Assembly: GCA_002726915.1 (NCBI GenBank) | Contig: PBSY01000008.1 | Location: forward strand, 1-45,736 | Direction of reading: 5' to 3' | DNA: 45,736 nucleotides | Source: Verrucomicrobiales bacterium | GTDB taxonomy: Bacteria > Verrucomicrobiota > Verrucomicrobiia > Verrucomicrobiales > DEV007 | Shown: in pieces, positions 17,789 to 26,860 of the stretch | Numbering within the stretch: the first letter of the stretch is position 1 | Layout: each line of letters opens with the position of its first letter | The notes under the pieces: model-generated | What the model was told of the DNA's origin: nothing | Database searches by the model: none | What the model saw: the letters and a program-made list of their open reading frames with translations, nothing else | Translations under genes and position numbers: made by a program

Positions 17789-20260
17789 CTAGTTCCCAGT
17801 CTGTTGCTTTGCTTCCATTCGAAGTTGCTCAAGTCGAGATAAAGGTTTTTCGGACACTGGCTTGTTATTTGCCACCACTTTGGTTTGAGGGGCTTCCTTT
17901 GGCTTTGGATCCACCCTCAGGGTTCCTCCCATTCCTACTCTATGAACAATAGGTTCACCTTCTTTCGTAATGGTTACGGTGCAGAATAGATTTTTGTGCT
18001 GACCAACCGGAGTTTTCTCAGAAGTCTGCACTGGTAGACTCAATTCCGTGGTTCCTTGATCAATCTTCATTATCGGTACCGTTGCGTGGGCAGGTATTGC
18101 AACCAGCTGGACATCGGCCTGACCACTGAAGTCTCTAAGCTTCGTGACATTGGCGAGCATGTTGGCCTGCTCACCTTGCTTCGCAGTGGTGAGATTTAAC
18201 TTCATCTCAACAAACGGCTCCTCAACAGACAACTTTACAAAGGGAGCAGCCGTCACCATTAGTCCCTTCCCCGCATCCGCCTCGGCGATAACTGTAACAT
18301 TCCAAGTGTTAACTTCAGCTGATCCATTGGCATTCAACTCGTATTCAATCGTGTTCTCTTTCTCGCCAAATACAACGGTTGAAGGGCTGGTAATACCAGG
18401 AGGTTTCCAGATCAACCTAGTTGTGATTTTACGATCAAAGCCTTCCAAACGATTAGCATGGATCTTAAGTTTCATTGACCCATTACGAACGATTGGAACC
18501 TTGGGCTGCTCGATCGTGATACTGAACGGCATTTCTTCAACGACCGAAACAGGGAGCTTGTCGTGGCGACGAGTGTAATACTCCACACCGTTCTGAGGTC
18601 CTCGCACAAGGTCTAAGGCTTGCTGAAATTTCCCTTCTACCGGCTGATCTTGATCCGTATTTTTCACAAGTAGATCATACATTCCGCCGGCAATAGGAGC
18701 ATCCGGAGCAGCCTTTAGGAGTATAGGAAATTGGCTCACGCTCCCTGGAATTTTGCCGGACTCCCAGGTCACGCCCTGTGGAAGCGAAGGCAGATCAAAC
18801 ACCAGATCTCCAGAAAAATTCCGGCGAGATGTATTGACGACCATCGCGTAGTAGCCTCCGCGAGGAACGTTGAACTGCTTCCGATACTGGAGTTCGCGAC
18901 GCAACATTTCCGGCATGGTAACAGCAATGCTGGGAGAACGAGGCTCAGTTTCGATGCGGTAAATGAAGTTCGGCCCGCCATTTTTGAGCATGTCACGCAT
19001 CCTGACAAAATAATCACCGTCAGAAGGCGCCTTGAAGTCTACACGACCGTCTTTAGTACCATCAGCATCATCGCTACTGCCAAGTGATTTCATATTGGCG
19101 TCATAAATATACAAAACCGGGTCGACTGGAGAACCAATGGAGTCAGCATAGACACGGAAGCGAAAACTCTCACCCTTCTTGGCCTTAAACTTGAAGTAAT
19201 CGGTATCGCCAGGCTGTTCGAGAATCCCGTTGAATGCCACAGGCAGTGACCCTTCATAAAGAGTGGCCTCCTTACTAGAGTTGTTGGGCTCGGACTCCAG
19301 AAAATTGTCAAATTCACTCACCCTAACCAAATTCGGTGATGGCGACTTCAATCCGCCTTGGGCACCAAACACGCCGAAGGTCCCTTCCGTTGTTGTGAGT
19401 GGGAGTTTCGCCTTGGTGGAAAAATTTCCTTTCACATCTCCAATCAGCTTAAACTCCATCTCACTGCCAGCCTTGGCGCCAGCGGGAAACACCGCGAGCG
19501 GACGAGGAAAAGTTCCTATGTGTGCACGGTAGCGACCTCGCCCCTGATAGGCGCTGTCGCGAACCTCAACGATATATTCGCCATCTTCGGGAATTATCAC
19601 GGAAAGAATCGACTCCTGTTTCAGAAGGGCTGACCCGTCTGCAGAGGCGATTTCAAACCTTTCTTTGTTCAAAATCGAAACGAAAGGATCGATCGCAATA
19701 TTGTTCCGAATGTTGTTAATCCGCAGTCCTTCGATCTCGACAGAAAGGCGCTCGCCTTTCTTCGCAGTCACTTGGTAATAGTCTGTTTCTTCTGACTTGG
19801 CCTCAGCTTCAACAGTAACGTTTAGGCTAATTTTTTGAGGATTCTCGAAATCATCGTTTGGCTCGACCTCCGCCACGTTTGGAAATTGGGAAATCCAAAA
19901 ATTTCGAGCATAGCTGATGCCAGAGCGGCATCGAATGCGCAAGTGATGCTCACCAAGGCGGCAATCCGGAGCGACCATCATTGTCACTTCAACTTTTTTT
20001 GAGTCGAGAACCTTTAGCTCTTTTACTGATATCCCCTCGTGATGAAACAGGATTTCTTCGGCATCGCTGAGCCGATCTCCATAAAAGGTGACTTTTTGCT
20101 CTGTCCCCGCCTGCGCTCCGCGCGGGATAGTAGTGGAAAACGTGGGGTTAGCAGCCTCTACGCTTTGGCTTATCAACAAGAATGACAGCGTAACTGCTGT
20201 GACCAGTCTGTTGGCAAACGCCGTAAGTGCCGCACCCTGAGGAGTCAGAATACGATTCAT
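17789..20260 (-). CDS. exported PPC-domain protein
   Basis: Exported protein of 823 aa with an N-terminal leader (hydrophobic core about residues 20-36). It contains two bacterial pre-peptidase C-terminal (PPC) domains, each starting with the typical 'EPND/EPNN' turn: VEPNDDFENPQ near residue 133 and SEPNNSSKEATLY near 330, each followed by DYYQV or DYFKF and a KKGE block. IPT/Ig-like beta domains precede and follow. The C-terminus is charged and Gln/Lys rich. PPC domains bind substrates or stabilise secreted enzymes; no catalytic site is visible. It is the middle gene of a three-gene operon (29 bp after DUF1501, 39 bp before the DUF1549 gene), a conserved arrangement in Planctomycetes and Verrucomicrobia. 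Confidence 0.85.
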   Translation of the reverse strand: MNRILTPQGAALTAFANRLVTAVTLSFLLISQSVEAANPTFSTTIPRGAQAGTEQKVTFYGDRLSDAEEILFHHEGISVKELKVLDSKKVEVTMMVAPDCRLGEHHLRIRCRSGISYARNFWISQFPNVAEVEPNDDFENPQKISLNVTVEAEAKSEETDYYQVTAKKGERLSVEIEGLRINNIRNNIAIDPFVSILNKERFEIASADGSALLKQESILSVIIPEDGEYIVEVRDSAYQGRGRYRAHIGTFPRPLAVFPAGAKAGSEMEFKLIGDVKGNFSTKAKLPLTTTEGTFGVFGAQGGLKSPSPNLVRVSEFDNFLESEPNNSSKEATLYEGSLPVAFNGILEQPGDTDYFKFKAKKGESFRFRVYADSIGSPVDPVLYIYDANMKSLGSSDDADGTKDGRVDFKAPSDGDYFVRMRDMLKNGGPNFIYRIETEPRSPSIAVTMPEMLRRELQYRKQFNVPRGGYYAMVVNTSRRNFSGDLVFDLPSLPQGVTWESGKIPGSVSQFPILLKAAPDAPIAGGMYDLLVKNTDQDQPVEGKFQQALDLVRGPQNGVEYYTRRHDKLPVSVVEEMPFSITIEQPKVPIVRNGSMKLKIHANRLEGFDRKITTRLIWKPPGITSPSTVVFGEKENTIEYELNANGSAEVNTWNVTVIAEADAGKGLMVTAAPFVKLSVEEPFVEMKLNLTTAKQGEQANMLANVTKLRDFSGQADVQLVAIPAHATVPIMKIDQGTTELSLPVQTSEKTPVGQHKNLFCTVTITKEGEPIVHRVGMGGTLRVDPKPKEAPQTKVVANNKPVSEKPLSRLEQLRMEAKQQTGN

Positions 20261-20289
20261 ATCGATGCGGTATTAAGTGGAAAAAAGGT

Positions 20290-21624
20290 TTATACGGCGG
20301 AGCGCTTTTCGATAATTTCTTCGATCACCTCGCCGCCATCGACGATCTCCATCGGGCGTGGACCCGGCGCTATAAGTTCTTTGTCGGCATTGATTCCGAG
20401 CTGCGAGTAAACCGTTTTAGCGAAAGACTGAACATCGACTGGATCGTTATCCGGCTCCGACGCTAAGGAATCAGAGGACCCATAGACAAATCCCCGTTTG
20501 ATACCACCCCCGGCGAGCATCGTGGAGAAAACTCGGGGCCAGTGATCGCGACCATCGGTTTTATTAATCTTTGGAGTCCGCCCGAATTCCGAGGAGACCA
20601 TAACTAAGGTCGAGTCGAGGAGACCACGATCATCAAGGTCGGTCAAAAGAGTAGCTAGAGCCTGATCAAAGGGCGGCACATTGCGAGCGATATTATCCTT
20701 AATTCGATCATGGTGATCCCAGCTACCATACGTCATCGAAACGAGTCGCACGCCGGACTCGACGAGACGGCGGGAAAGCAGCATCCTCATGCCCGCTGAA
20801 TTCTTGCCGTAACGCTCCTTAGTTTTCTCGTCCTCCTTCGAGAGATCGAAGGCATCCCGCGCTTCGGGAGATCCAATCAAGCTGTAGGCTCGCTGGTAAA
20901 ATGAATCCATCGCGTCAATCTGGTCAGCCTGCTCCATGCCTCGGAAATGACTATCAACCGCCTCAAGAAGAGTGCGGCGGCGCTCGAATCGGTTTTCGTC
21001 CACCCCATTCGGAAGTGTGAGATCACGCACTTTAAAACTGTCGCTCGCTGGATCACTGCCCACAGAAAAAGGACCATACATCGAGCTGAGGTAGCCAGTC
21101 CCAGCAAACTCGTTCGGTTGATTCGGCACGCACACATACGGAGGTAGGTTTTTGCGAGGACCAAACTCATGGGAAATCACCGAACCAAAACTTGGAAATT
21201 GAATGGCTGGGCTTGGCTTGTAACCTGTGAACATGTTGTGCGTGCCACGCTCGTGCGCCGCCTCTCCGTGCGTCATCGAACGAATGACGGTCATTTTATC
21301 TGCCACCTTCGCCAAATTCTTGAAATTTTGACTAAATTGGAGACCCGCCACGTTGGTGTCGATTGCTTTGTAAGGCCCACGATATTCTGAGGGTGCGTAG
21401 GGCTTTGGATCCCACGTTTCTTGGTGCGCCATCCCACCGGGGAGGTAAATGTGAATCAACGATTTGGCCACTCCCTCTCTTGACTCATAGAATTTGGCCT
21501 GCGCCTGAGCTTCGACTTTCAGAAGTTCTGGCAGGGAAAGGCCTAGTCCTGCAGCGAAACCGACTTGGAGCATTTCGCGACGATTCGCAATACCTGTTTG
21601 ATTAAATCCTGAGCAGCCTTTCAT
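20290..21624 (-). CDS. DUF1501 protein (Tat-exported, sulfatase-like fold)
   Basis: DUF1501 protein, 444 aa. The N-terminus carries a twin-arginine signal (NRREMLQVGFAAGLGLSLP, residues 14-32), so it is probably exported folded. Family hallmarks include HIYLPGGMAHQETWDPK (about 58-74), SMTHGEAAHERGTHNMFTGY (about 116-135) and MVSSEFGRTPKINKTDGRDH in the last third, the alkaline phosphatase/sulfatase-like metal-binding region. The biochemical role of DUF1501 proteins is not established. It is the first gene of the operon with the PPC and DUF1549/DUF1553 genes, and the divergent cytochrome-WD40 gene starts 289 bp away. Confidence 0.9.
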   Translation of the reverse strand: MKGCSGFNQTGIANRREMLQVGFAAGLGLSLPELLKVEAQAQAKFYESREGVAKSLIHIYLPGGMAHQETWDPKPYAPSEYRGPYKAIDTNVAGLQFSQNFKNLAKVADKMTVIRSMTHGEAAHERGTHNMFTGYKPSPAIQFPSFGSVISHEFGPRKNLPPYVCVPNQPNEFAGTGYLSSMYGPFSVGSDPASDSFKVRDLTLPNGVDENRFERRRTLLEAVDSHFRGMEQADQIDAMDSFYQRAYSLIGSPEARDAFDLSKEDEKTKERYGKNSAGMRMLLSRRLVESGVRLVSMTYGSWDHHDRIKDNIARNVPPFDQALATLLTDLDDRGLLDSTLVMVSSEFGRTPKINKTDGRDHWPRVFSTMLAGGGIKRGFVYGSSDSLASEPDNDPVDVQSFAKTVYSQLGINADKELIAPGPRPMEIVDGGEVIEEIIEKRSAV

Positions 21625-21913
21625 AATTGCTTGTTACCTTATTTTTACTAAACGGACTTGCGGGAGCCCTGATTTTACAATTTCCTAAACTAGTTTTTTT
21701 TTAGATTTTCAATAGAGGCGCGTTGCTGTCCGATCGTATGCCCCTTTAGAGCTATGTGGATATTGCCTTTCCACGATAAAATTTCAGCAGGAAGAGACGA
21801 CTTTATGAGCGTAACCTATGGTAGATAGTCTATTTTTCCATAAAAACTGCTTTTTTGACCTCTGTCCTTCGTAGGAATGGTGCAGTGATTGGTAAATCCC
21901 CTAGTTTTTCTAC
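21625..21913. promoter_or_regulatory. divergent promoter region between DUF1501 operon and cytochrome-WD40 gene
   Basis: A 289-bp, AT-rich gap between two divergent start codons, so promoters for both units must lie here. It contains the palindrome AAACTAGTTT followed by a T run (about 21688-21703). I see no confident -35/-10 pair and no Shine-Dalgarno sequence before either start. No open frame resembling a gene. Confidence 0.4.
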
Positions 21914-24900
21914 ATGAAAGCGAAATACCTCCTATTTCCTGTCTTTTCTCTCGCGCTTCACACCATTGCCCACTCGGCTGGAGAAATGGAGTCTGGCGAC
22001 AAAATTACGTTTGTGGATGATGTGTTGCCGATCCTCGAGAACCGCTGTACAAACTGCCACAACCCAGACGAGTCCAAGGGCGGACTCGACCTTTCGACAT
22101 ATACGGGCACCCTTACGGGAGGGTCGGGCGGCGAAGTCGTTATTCCCGAGGACGATATTGGATCTCGACTTTTCTCGCTCACCGCACATCTCGAAGAACC
22201 GGTGATGCCACCGCGGGGGACGAAAGCGACGGAGAAGGAGTTGAAGATTCTTTCGGAATGGATCAACGGAGGCATTCTTGAGACCTCCAAGAGCACGGCA
22301 CGTAAGTCCGATAAACCAAAGGTGGACTTTGACGCAATCACTTCCGGCGGCAAACCCGAGGGGCCACCGGCCATGCCAGAACACCTCTTGCTGGAGCCAG
22401 CGGTGCTCACCGAACGTCCAAATTCAATACCTGCCTTGGCGCACAGTCCATGGGCCCCCATTCTTGCAGTGGCCGGGCAGAAGCAAGTCCTCCTCTACCA
22501 TTCAGGAGATTTCGATCTTCTTGGAGTTTTGCCCTACCCTGAAGGTTTCCCCCAAGATCTCTCTTTCAGCCCGAACGGAGCCTATCTTTCATGCGGTGGT
22601 GGCCGCGCCGGCAAATCCGGTAACGTCGTCGCCTGGGATGTCAAGACGGGCGAGCGCATCATCGAAGTCGGGAAAGAATACGACTGCGTGCTCGGAGCTG
22701 ACGTTTCACCCGACCTTAAACTCGCGGTGATGGGCGGGCCGGGACGCAACATCAAAATTTGGGATACCGTCGCCGGGGAACAGATCACCAGCATCAAAAA
22801 GCACACCGATTGGATGCTCTCGGCCGCCTTCAGCCCTGACGGTGTAATTTTTGCCACCGGCGGACGCGGCGGTGATCTTTACACTTGGGAATCAGCAACC
22901 GGATACGAATTCTTCACCCTGAAGGGACACACCAAAGGGGTCACAGGGCTTTCTTGGCGACCTGATGGCAACGTGCTGGCTTCCTGCAGCGAGGACGGTC
23001 AAATTATCCTTTGGGAAATGAACGAGGGCAGTCAGGTCAAAAAATGGAACGCCCACCCCGGAGGAACGCTTTCAGTCGCCTTCGCACCAAATGGTAATCT
23101 TGTTTCGGTTGGTCGCGACAAAACACTGAAAGTCTGGCAGGGAGACGGCAAAGAGATCAAATCGATCGAAGCGTCCAGCGACGTCGTCCTCAGCGTTGCT
23201 ATCAGCCACGATAGCTCGCGTGCTTTCAGCGGCGACATCTTCGGAAATGTCGACGCTTGGGACATTGAATCGGGGGGAAAACTTGCCAGCATCGTTCCAA
23301 ACCCCCCCACAATCGTCGATCAGCTCGCCTACTCTGAACAGCGGGTCAGCGAGATCATAGAAAAGATGCCGACGCTCAAGACCGACATTGAGATCGCTTC
23401 GGAGCAACTCGCAGCCGCTCGGGACGAACTCGATGAAATTGACAAGAATACCGACTTAGCAAAAGAGGCCTTAAAAACCAACCAACTGAACTTTACTGCG
23501 CTCGAGCAGCAGATCAAAGCGCTCACCCCCCAGCTGGCCGAGAAGCAAGAAACTGCTAACGCTCGGAATGCGATCGTTGCGAATACGACGGAATCACTGG
23601 GTCAGGCAAATGGCAAACTCAAACCGAGCCGAGCCAAGGCTGAAACTCTCAGAGCCGCCATATCTGAAAGAAACGCAGCCCTAACAGCTGCCGCCGCTGC
23701 CCTGCAGGCCGCGAAAACTGAGGTAGAAGATTCGGCTCTGCCCGCTGATCAGAAGCAGAAGCATGACCAACTCGCCACCCTGCTTCTTCAGGCTGATAGA
23801 TTTAGCAAGGACACCAAAACAGATTTCGATGCCAAAACTCGTATTTATCCGCAGATGGCAGCGAAGTTATCCGAGGCAAAGAGAGTTGCAGCTGTGTCGG
23901 CCGAGCAGCTAGAGAAGCATCAAACCGCTTTAGCTAGCGCCGAGATTCAGCTGACTGACGCCTCGAACGCTCGCCAAAAAGCGGCAGCTGCCATCAAAAA
24001 TAGCTCTGAAGACGGAACGCCTATTCCGGACCAACTCATCAAAAACCAAAAAGCAGCCGACGAGTTAGTAGAGCAGGCGCGTGCAACTGCCGAGACCTCT
24101 CGCAAAGCCGTCGCGACGGCTGATGCTACCCGTCAGAAAAACGAGGCAGATCGCAAGCATATTGAAAGCCAACTCGCAGGAGCCAAAGCAGTTCAGGATC
24201 AGGCTCGAAAAGCTCACGAAGCCGCCCAGACCAAACGCACCATGGCTGAAGCCGCATTTAAGCCGTTCCGAGATGCTTCCGCTCGAGCGCAAACTGCCCG
24301 GTTAGAACTCGCTACCAAGTCCGCGGCTCACGGGTCGGCCAATAAAGCCTACCAGAACATCAAGGGTCAATCGGACGCGGCCGATAAGGCAGTCGCAGAC
24401 ATCGTTGCGATGATTAGTCAGCGCGAAGCCATCCTGACACAGGCTCAAGAGGAAGCCAAAGGCGCGACCGAGTCCCTCAGCGCGAAACGTGCTGAGCTTG
24501 ACTCGGTAAATAAGCAACTCGCAGCCCAGCAAGACACGATCAAGAAAGCTGAGGCAACCGTCGCCAATGCCACTGAGGCAAAAAATGAAGCACAAGAGAA
24601 GGTCGCTGATTTCACCAAAAAGAAGGCCGACTCAGAGAAGTCGCTAGCAGTGGCGCAGGCCCAATTAGAAAGCTACCTTTTTCTCTCAAAGAAATGGGAA
24701 GCTGCTGCCATCAATCTATCTGCCCACGAGCAATCGGAGGAGTTGGAGGATATGACAATGGAATTGGACCAACTCAAAGAGGAAGAAACCGAAGCTCTGG
24801 CTGAAGTTGCTGAGGCAACCCAGTTTAGATTGGCTGCTGAGCAGACTCTTGAGGACGCCAAAAGAACTATCGTTGTTGGAAACCAGCAGCTCGAGGAAAA

Positions 24901-25405
24901 ATCGACAACGGTTCTTGCGCACGCGCTCGAGCTTGTTTCGAGCCGGGCCGTGACTGAGCTTAAAGAAGTGGTAGCAGCGGAAACGGCGTCAATGGCTTCC
25001 ACTACAGGCGAGTCTGCCGACATCACTGCGGGTAAGGAGTCCGTCGACGCTGCAGTGGAGAGAATCGAAGCAGTCGCGGCTGAAACACTGGCCTACAAGA
25101 CTCTCGATGAACTGGATTCTGAAGTTGAAACGCTGCGAGTTCGGCTAAGTGAATTAGAAGATTTTCTCCAGACATCCTATATTAAGGCGGATAAAACAAA
25201 ATCCGAGGTCAACGCGGCTGCCAAACTGGCAAGCGAAACTCCGCAGGTGATTGCCGAACGCTCCAAGTCAGAACAGGAGGCGGCCAAGGGACTAGCTAAG
25301 GCAGAAGCGGATAGAACTCATCAGGAGCAACAACTCACCGAGCAGCAAGAACTAATTGGAGAGTTGCGTGCCGAATACCTGGCGGCTCTTCCCGAAAGGA
25401 AATAG
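21914..25405 (+). CDS. cytochrome c-WD40-coiled-coil exported protein
   Basis: A 1163-aa protein with signal peptide (about 1-21). Three parts are clear. First, a PSCyt1-type cytochrome domain with CTNCH at 45-49 and the MPP motif (Met98), followed by a WINGG end. Second, seven WD40-type blades (about 172-460), with repeats such as VVAWDVKTGE, NIKIWDTVAGE, LYTWESATG, IILWEMNEG and TLKVWQGDGK. Third, a very long Ala/Glu/Lys/Gln-rich heptad region (about 470-1160) predicted to be coiled coil. PSCyt1-WD40 combinations are known in PVC bacteria; the nearly 700-residue coiled coil is the unusual part. It may act as a stalk or scaffold outside the cytoplasm, presenting a haem domain and propeller. 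It diverges from the DUF1501 operon and ends 3 bp from the convergent sulfatase gene. Confidence 0.87.
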   Translation: MKAKYLLFPVFSLALHTIAHSAGEMESGDKITFVDDVLPILENRCTNCHNPDESKGGLDLSTYTGTLTGGSGGEVVIPEDDIGSRLFSLTAHLEEPVMPPRGTKATEKELKILSEWINGGILETSKSTARKSDKPKVDFDAITSGGKPEGPPAMPEHLLLEPAVLTERPNSIPALAHSPWAPILAVAGQKQVLLYHSGDFDLLGVLPYPEGFPQDLSFSPNGAYLSCGGGRAGKSGNVVAWDVKTGERIIEVGKEYDCVLGADVSPDLKLAVMGGPGRNIKIWDTVAGEQITSIKKHTDWMLSAAFSPDGVIFATGGRGGDLYTWESATGYEFFTLKGHTKGVTGLSWRPDGNVLASCSEDGQIILWEMNEGSQVKKWNAHPGGTLSVAFAPNGNLVSVGRDKTLKVWQGDGKEIKSIEASSDVVLSVAISHDSSRAFSGDIFGNVDAWDIESGGKLASIVPNPPTIVDQLAYSEQRVSEIIEKMPTLKTDIEIASEQLAAARDELDEIDKNTDLAKEALKTNQLNFTALEQQIKALTPQLAEKQETANARNAIVANTTESLGQANGKLKPSRAKAETLRAAISERNAALTAAAAALQAAKTEVEDSALPADQKQKHDQLATLLLQADRFSKDTKTDFDAKTRIYPQMAAKLSEAKRVAAVSAEQLEKHQTALASAEIQLTDASNARQKAAAAIKNSSEDGTPIPDQLIKNQKAADELVEQARATAETSRKAVATADATRQKNEADRKHIESQLAGAKAVQDQARKAHEAAQTKRTMAEAAFKPFRDASARAQTARLELATKSAAHGSANKAYQNIKGQSDAADKAVADIVAMISQREAILTQAQEEAKGATESLSAKRAELDSVNKQLAAQQDTIKKAEATVANATEAKNEAQEKVADFTKKKADSEKSLAVAQAQLESYLFLSKKWEAAAINLSAHEQSEELEDMTMELDQLKEEETEALAEVAEATQFRLAAEQTLEDAKRTIVVGNQQLEEKSTTVLAHALELVSSRAVTELKEVVAAETASMASTTGESADITAGKESVDAAVERIEAVAAETLAYKTLDELDSEVETLRVRLSELEDFLQTSYIKADKTKSEVNAAAKLASETPQVIAERSKSEQEAAKGLAKAEADRTHQEQQLTEQQELIGELRAEYLAALPERK

Positions 25406-25408
25406 CAG

Positions 25409-26857
25409 CTACTTGGGTTCTTTATATCCTGGGTTAAACATCGGAAACTTAGCTTCGGTCTTTTCTAGGATTTTCATGAGGCTGGCTTCAAGAGATTCCA
25501 CCTTCTCGCCATTAGACTCGGCCAAATTATTCTCTTCAGAGAGATCCGATCTGAGATTATAAAGTTCCGTGGGCCCCTCCCAGAATTTTATAAGTTTCCA
25601 GTCGCCTTCGCGTATAATCGAATATGGACCAGGATCATGCCTGTAGTGCGGGAAATGCCAGATGAGTTTGTTACGCCCAAAATCAGCTTCTCCCCCGGTC
25701 TTGAGGTGAGACAAGAGTGACATTCCATCAATCTCCCGATCCCTCGGCAGTTCCACACCAGCCATTTCGAGAAAGGTTGGGAAGATGTCGACCGAAGTCA
25801 CTGGTGTCTCACTAATCGAGCCTTTAGGAATCATCCCCGGCCACCGTACGAGAAAAGGCACCCGAATCCCACCCTCATAGGCGTAGCCTTTTCCGCTGCG
25901 AAGAGGCGCATTATCAGTTGGATTCCCATCCCGATCGAGTCCTCCATTATCACTTGTGAAAAGTATTATCGTATGATCATCAAGATCCAGTTCCTCGAGC
26001 ACGTCCATGACCATCTTCATCGAATCATCGACTGACTCTACCATTGCTGCATACTTGGCATTTGACTGATTCACCCCAGGCTTGTTTTCATAGGTTTTCG
26101 CCACTTCGGGAATGGCCTGAATTGGGGTATGCACGGCGTAATGTGATATCTGGATGAAGAAGGGTTCCTTTTCCCATTTACGGATCAGCTGGACTGCTTC
26201 ATTACCTTCCCGGTGAGTCAGATACTCTCCCGCTTCTCTCCCTGGTAGCTTATAGATTCCTTCGCGCAGCGTTTCGTGCTTCCCATTTGGTTGATTGTAA
26301 GGATCAAAAAAAGAAGGTGGCTGGCCATAGTCACAGCCGCCCCGATTCTCAGCAAATCCCTGATGCTCAGGAAACCAAGCTGGGTCACCAAGATGCCATT
26401 TACCAATGTAAGCTGTCTCGTAGCCCTCATCACGCAGGGCTTCAGCAAGGGTAATCTCCTCATGCTCCATCCAAAAAGGATTTGGCGGGCAGAGCAATTT
26501 TCGATTTACGGCACCAACATATTCAGTTGGGTTAGTTTCCGGCGCAGCTTTTCCACCGCGCTGAAATCTTGATCGGATCCAATCGGTGATACCAAGCCGA
26601 TGCGGATGGCGCCCAGTTTGGACCGCAGCCCGGGTCGGAGAACATACCGCACAAGCTGCATAACCGTTGATGAAACGTATCCCTTCGCTTGCGAGGCGGT
26701 CAATATGAGGCGTCTGGTAAAAATCACTGCCTTGGCAGGACAAGTCCATCCATCCCATATCGTCCACTAGGACAAGTATGAAATTCAACGGCTTCTCTTC
26801 GGAGCGCCCGATCGAAGTCGTCGCCAGCAGGGAAAGTATCAATATCTGAATCTTCAT
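25409..26857 (-). CDS. secreted sulfatase
   Basis: Type I sulfatase/arylsulfatase A-like, 482 aa, with a signal peptide (about residues 1-19). The active-site signature CSPTRAAVQTGR has Cys72, which would be converted to formylglycine by a sulfatase-maturating enzyme. Metal ligands are visible in VDDMG (D32, D33) and FTSDNGG. The block GKGYAYEGGIRVPFLVRWPG is typical of the family. Such enzymes release sulfate from sulfated polysaccharides in the periplasm or outside the cell; the substrate is unknown. The Gfo/Idh/MocA gene lies immediately upstream with a 3-bp gap, so the two are co-transcribed. No maturase gene is in the window. Confidence 0.93.
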   Translation of the reverse strand: MKIQILILSLLATTSIGRSEEKPLNFILVLVDDMGWMDLSCQGSDFYQTPHIDRLASEGIRFINGYAACAVCSPTRAAVQTGRHPHRLGITDWIRSRFQRGGKAAPETNPTEYVGAVNRKLLCPPNPFWMEHEEITLAEALRDEGYETAYIGKWHLGDPAWFPEHQGFAENRGGCDYGQPPSFFDPYNQPNGKHETLREGIYKLPGREAGEYLTHREGNEAVQLIRKWEKEPFFIQISHYAVHTPIQAIPEVAKTYENKPGVNQSNAKYAAMVESVDDSMKMVMDVLEELDLDDHTIILFTSDNGGLDRDGNPTDNAPLRSGKGYAYEGGIRVPFLVRWPGMIPKGSISETPVTSVDIFPTFLEMAGVELPRDREIDGMSLLSHLKTGGEADFGRNKLIWHFPHYRHDPGPYSIIREGDWKLIKFWEGPTELYNLRSDLSEENNLAESNGEKVESLEASLMKILEKTEAKFPMFNPGYKEPK

Positions 26858-26860
26858 TTT

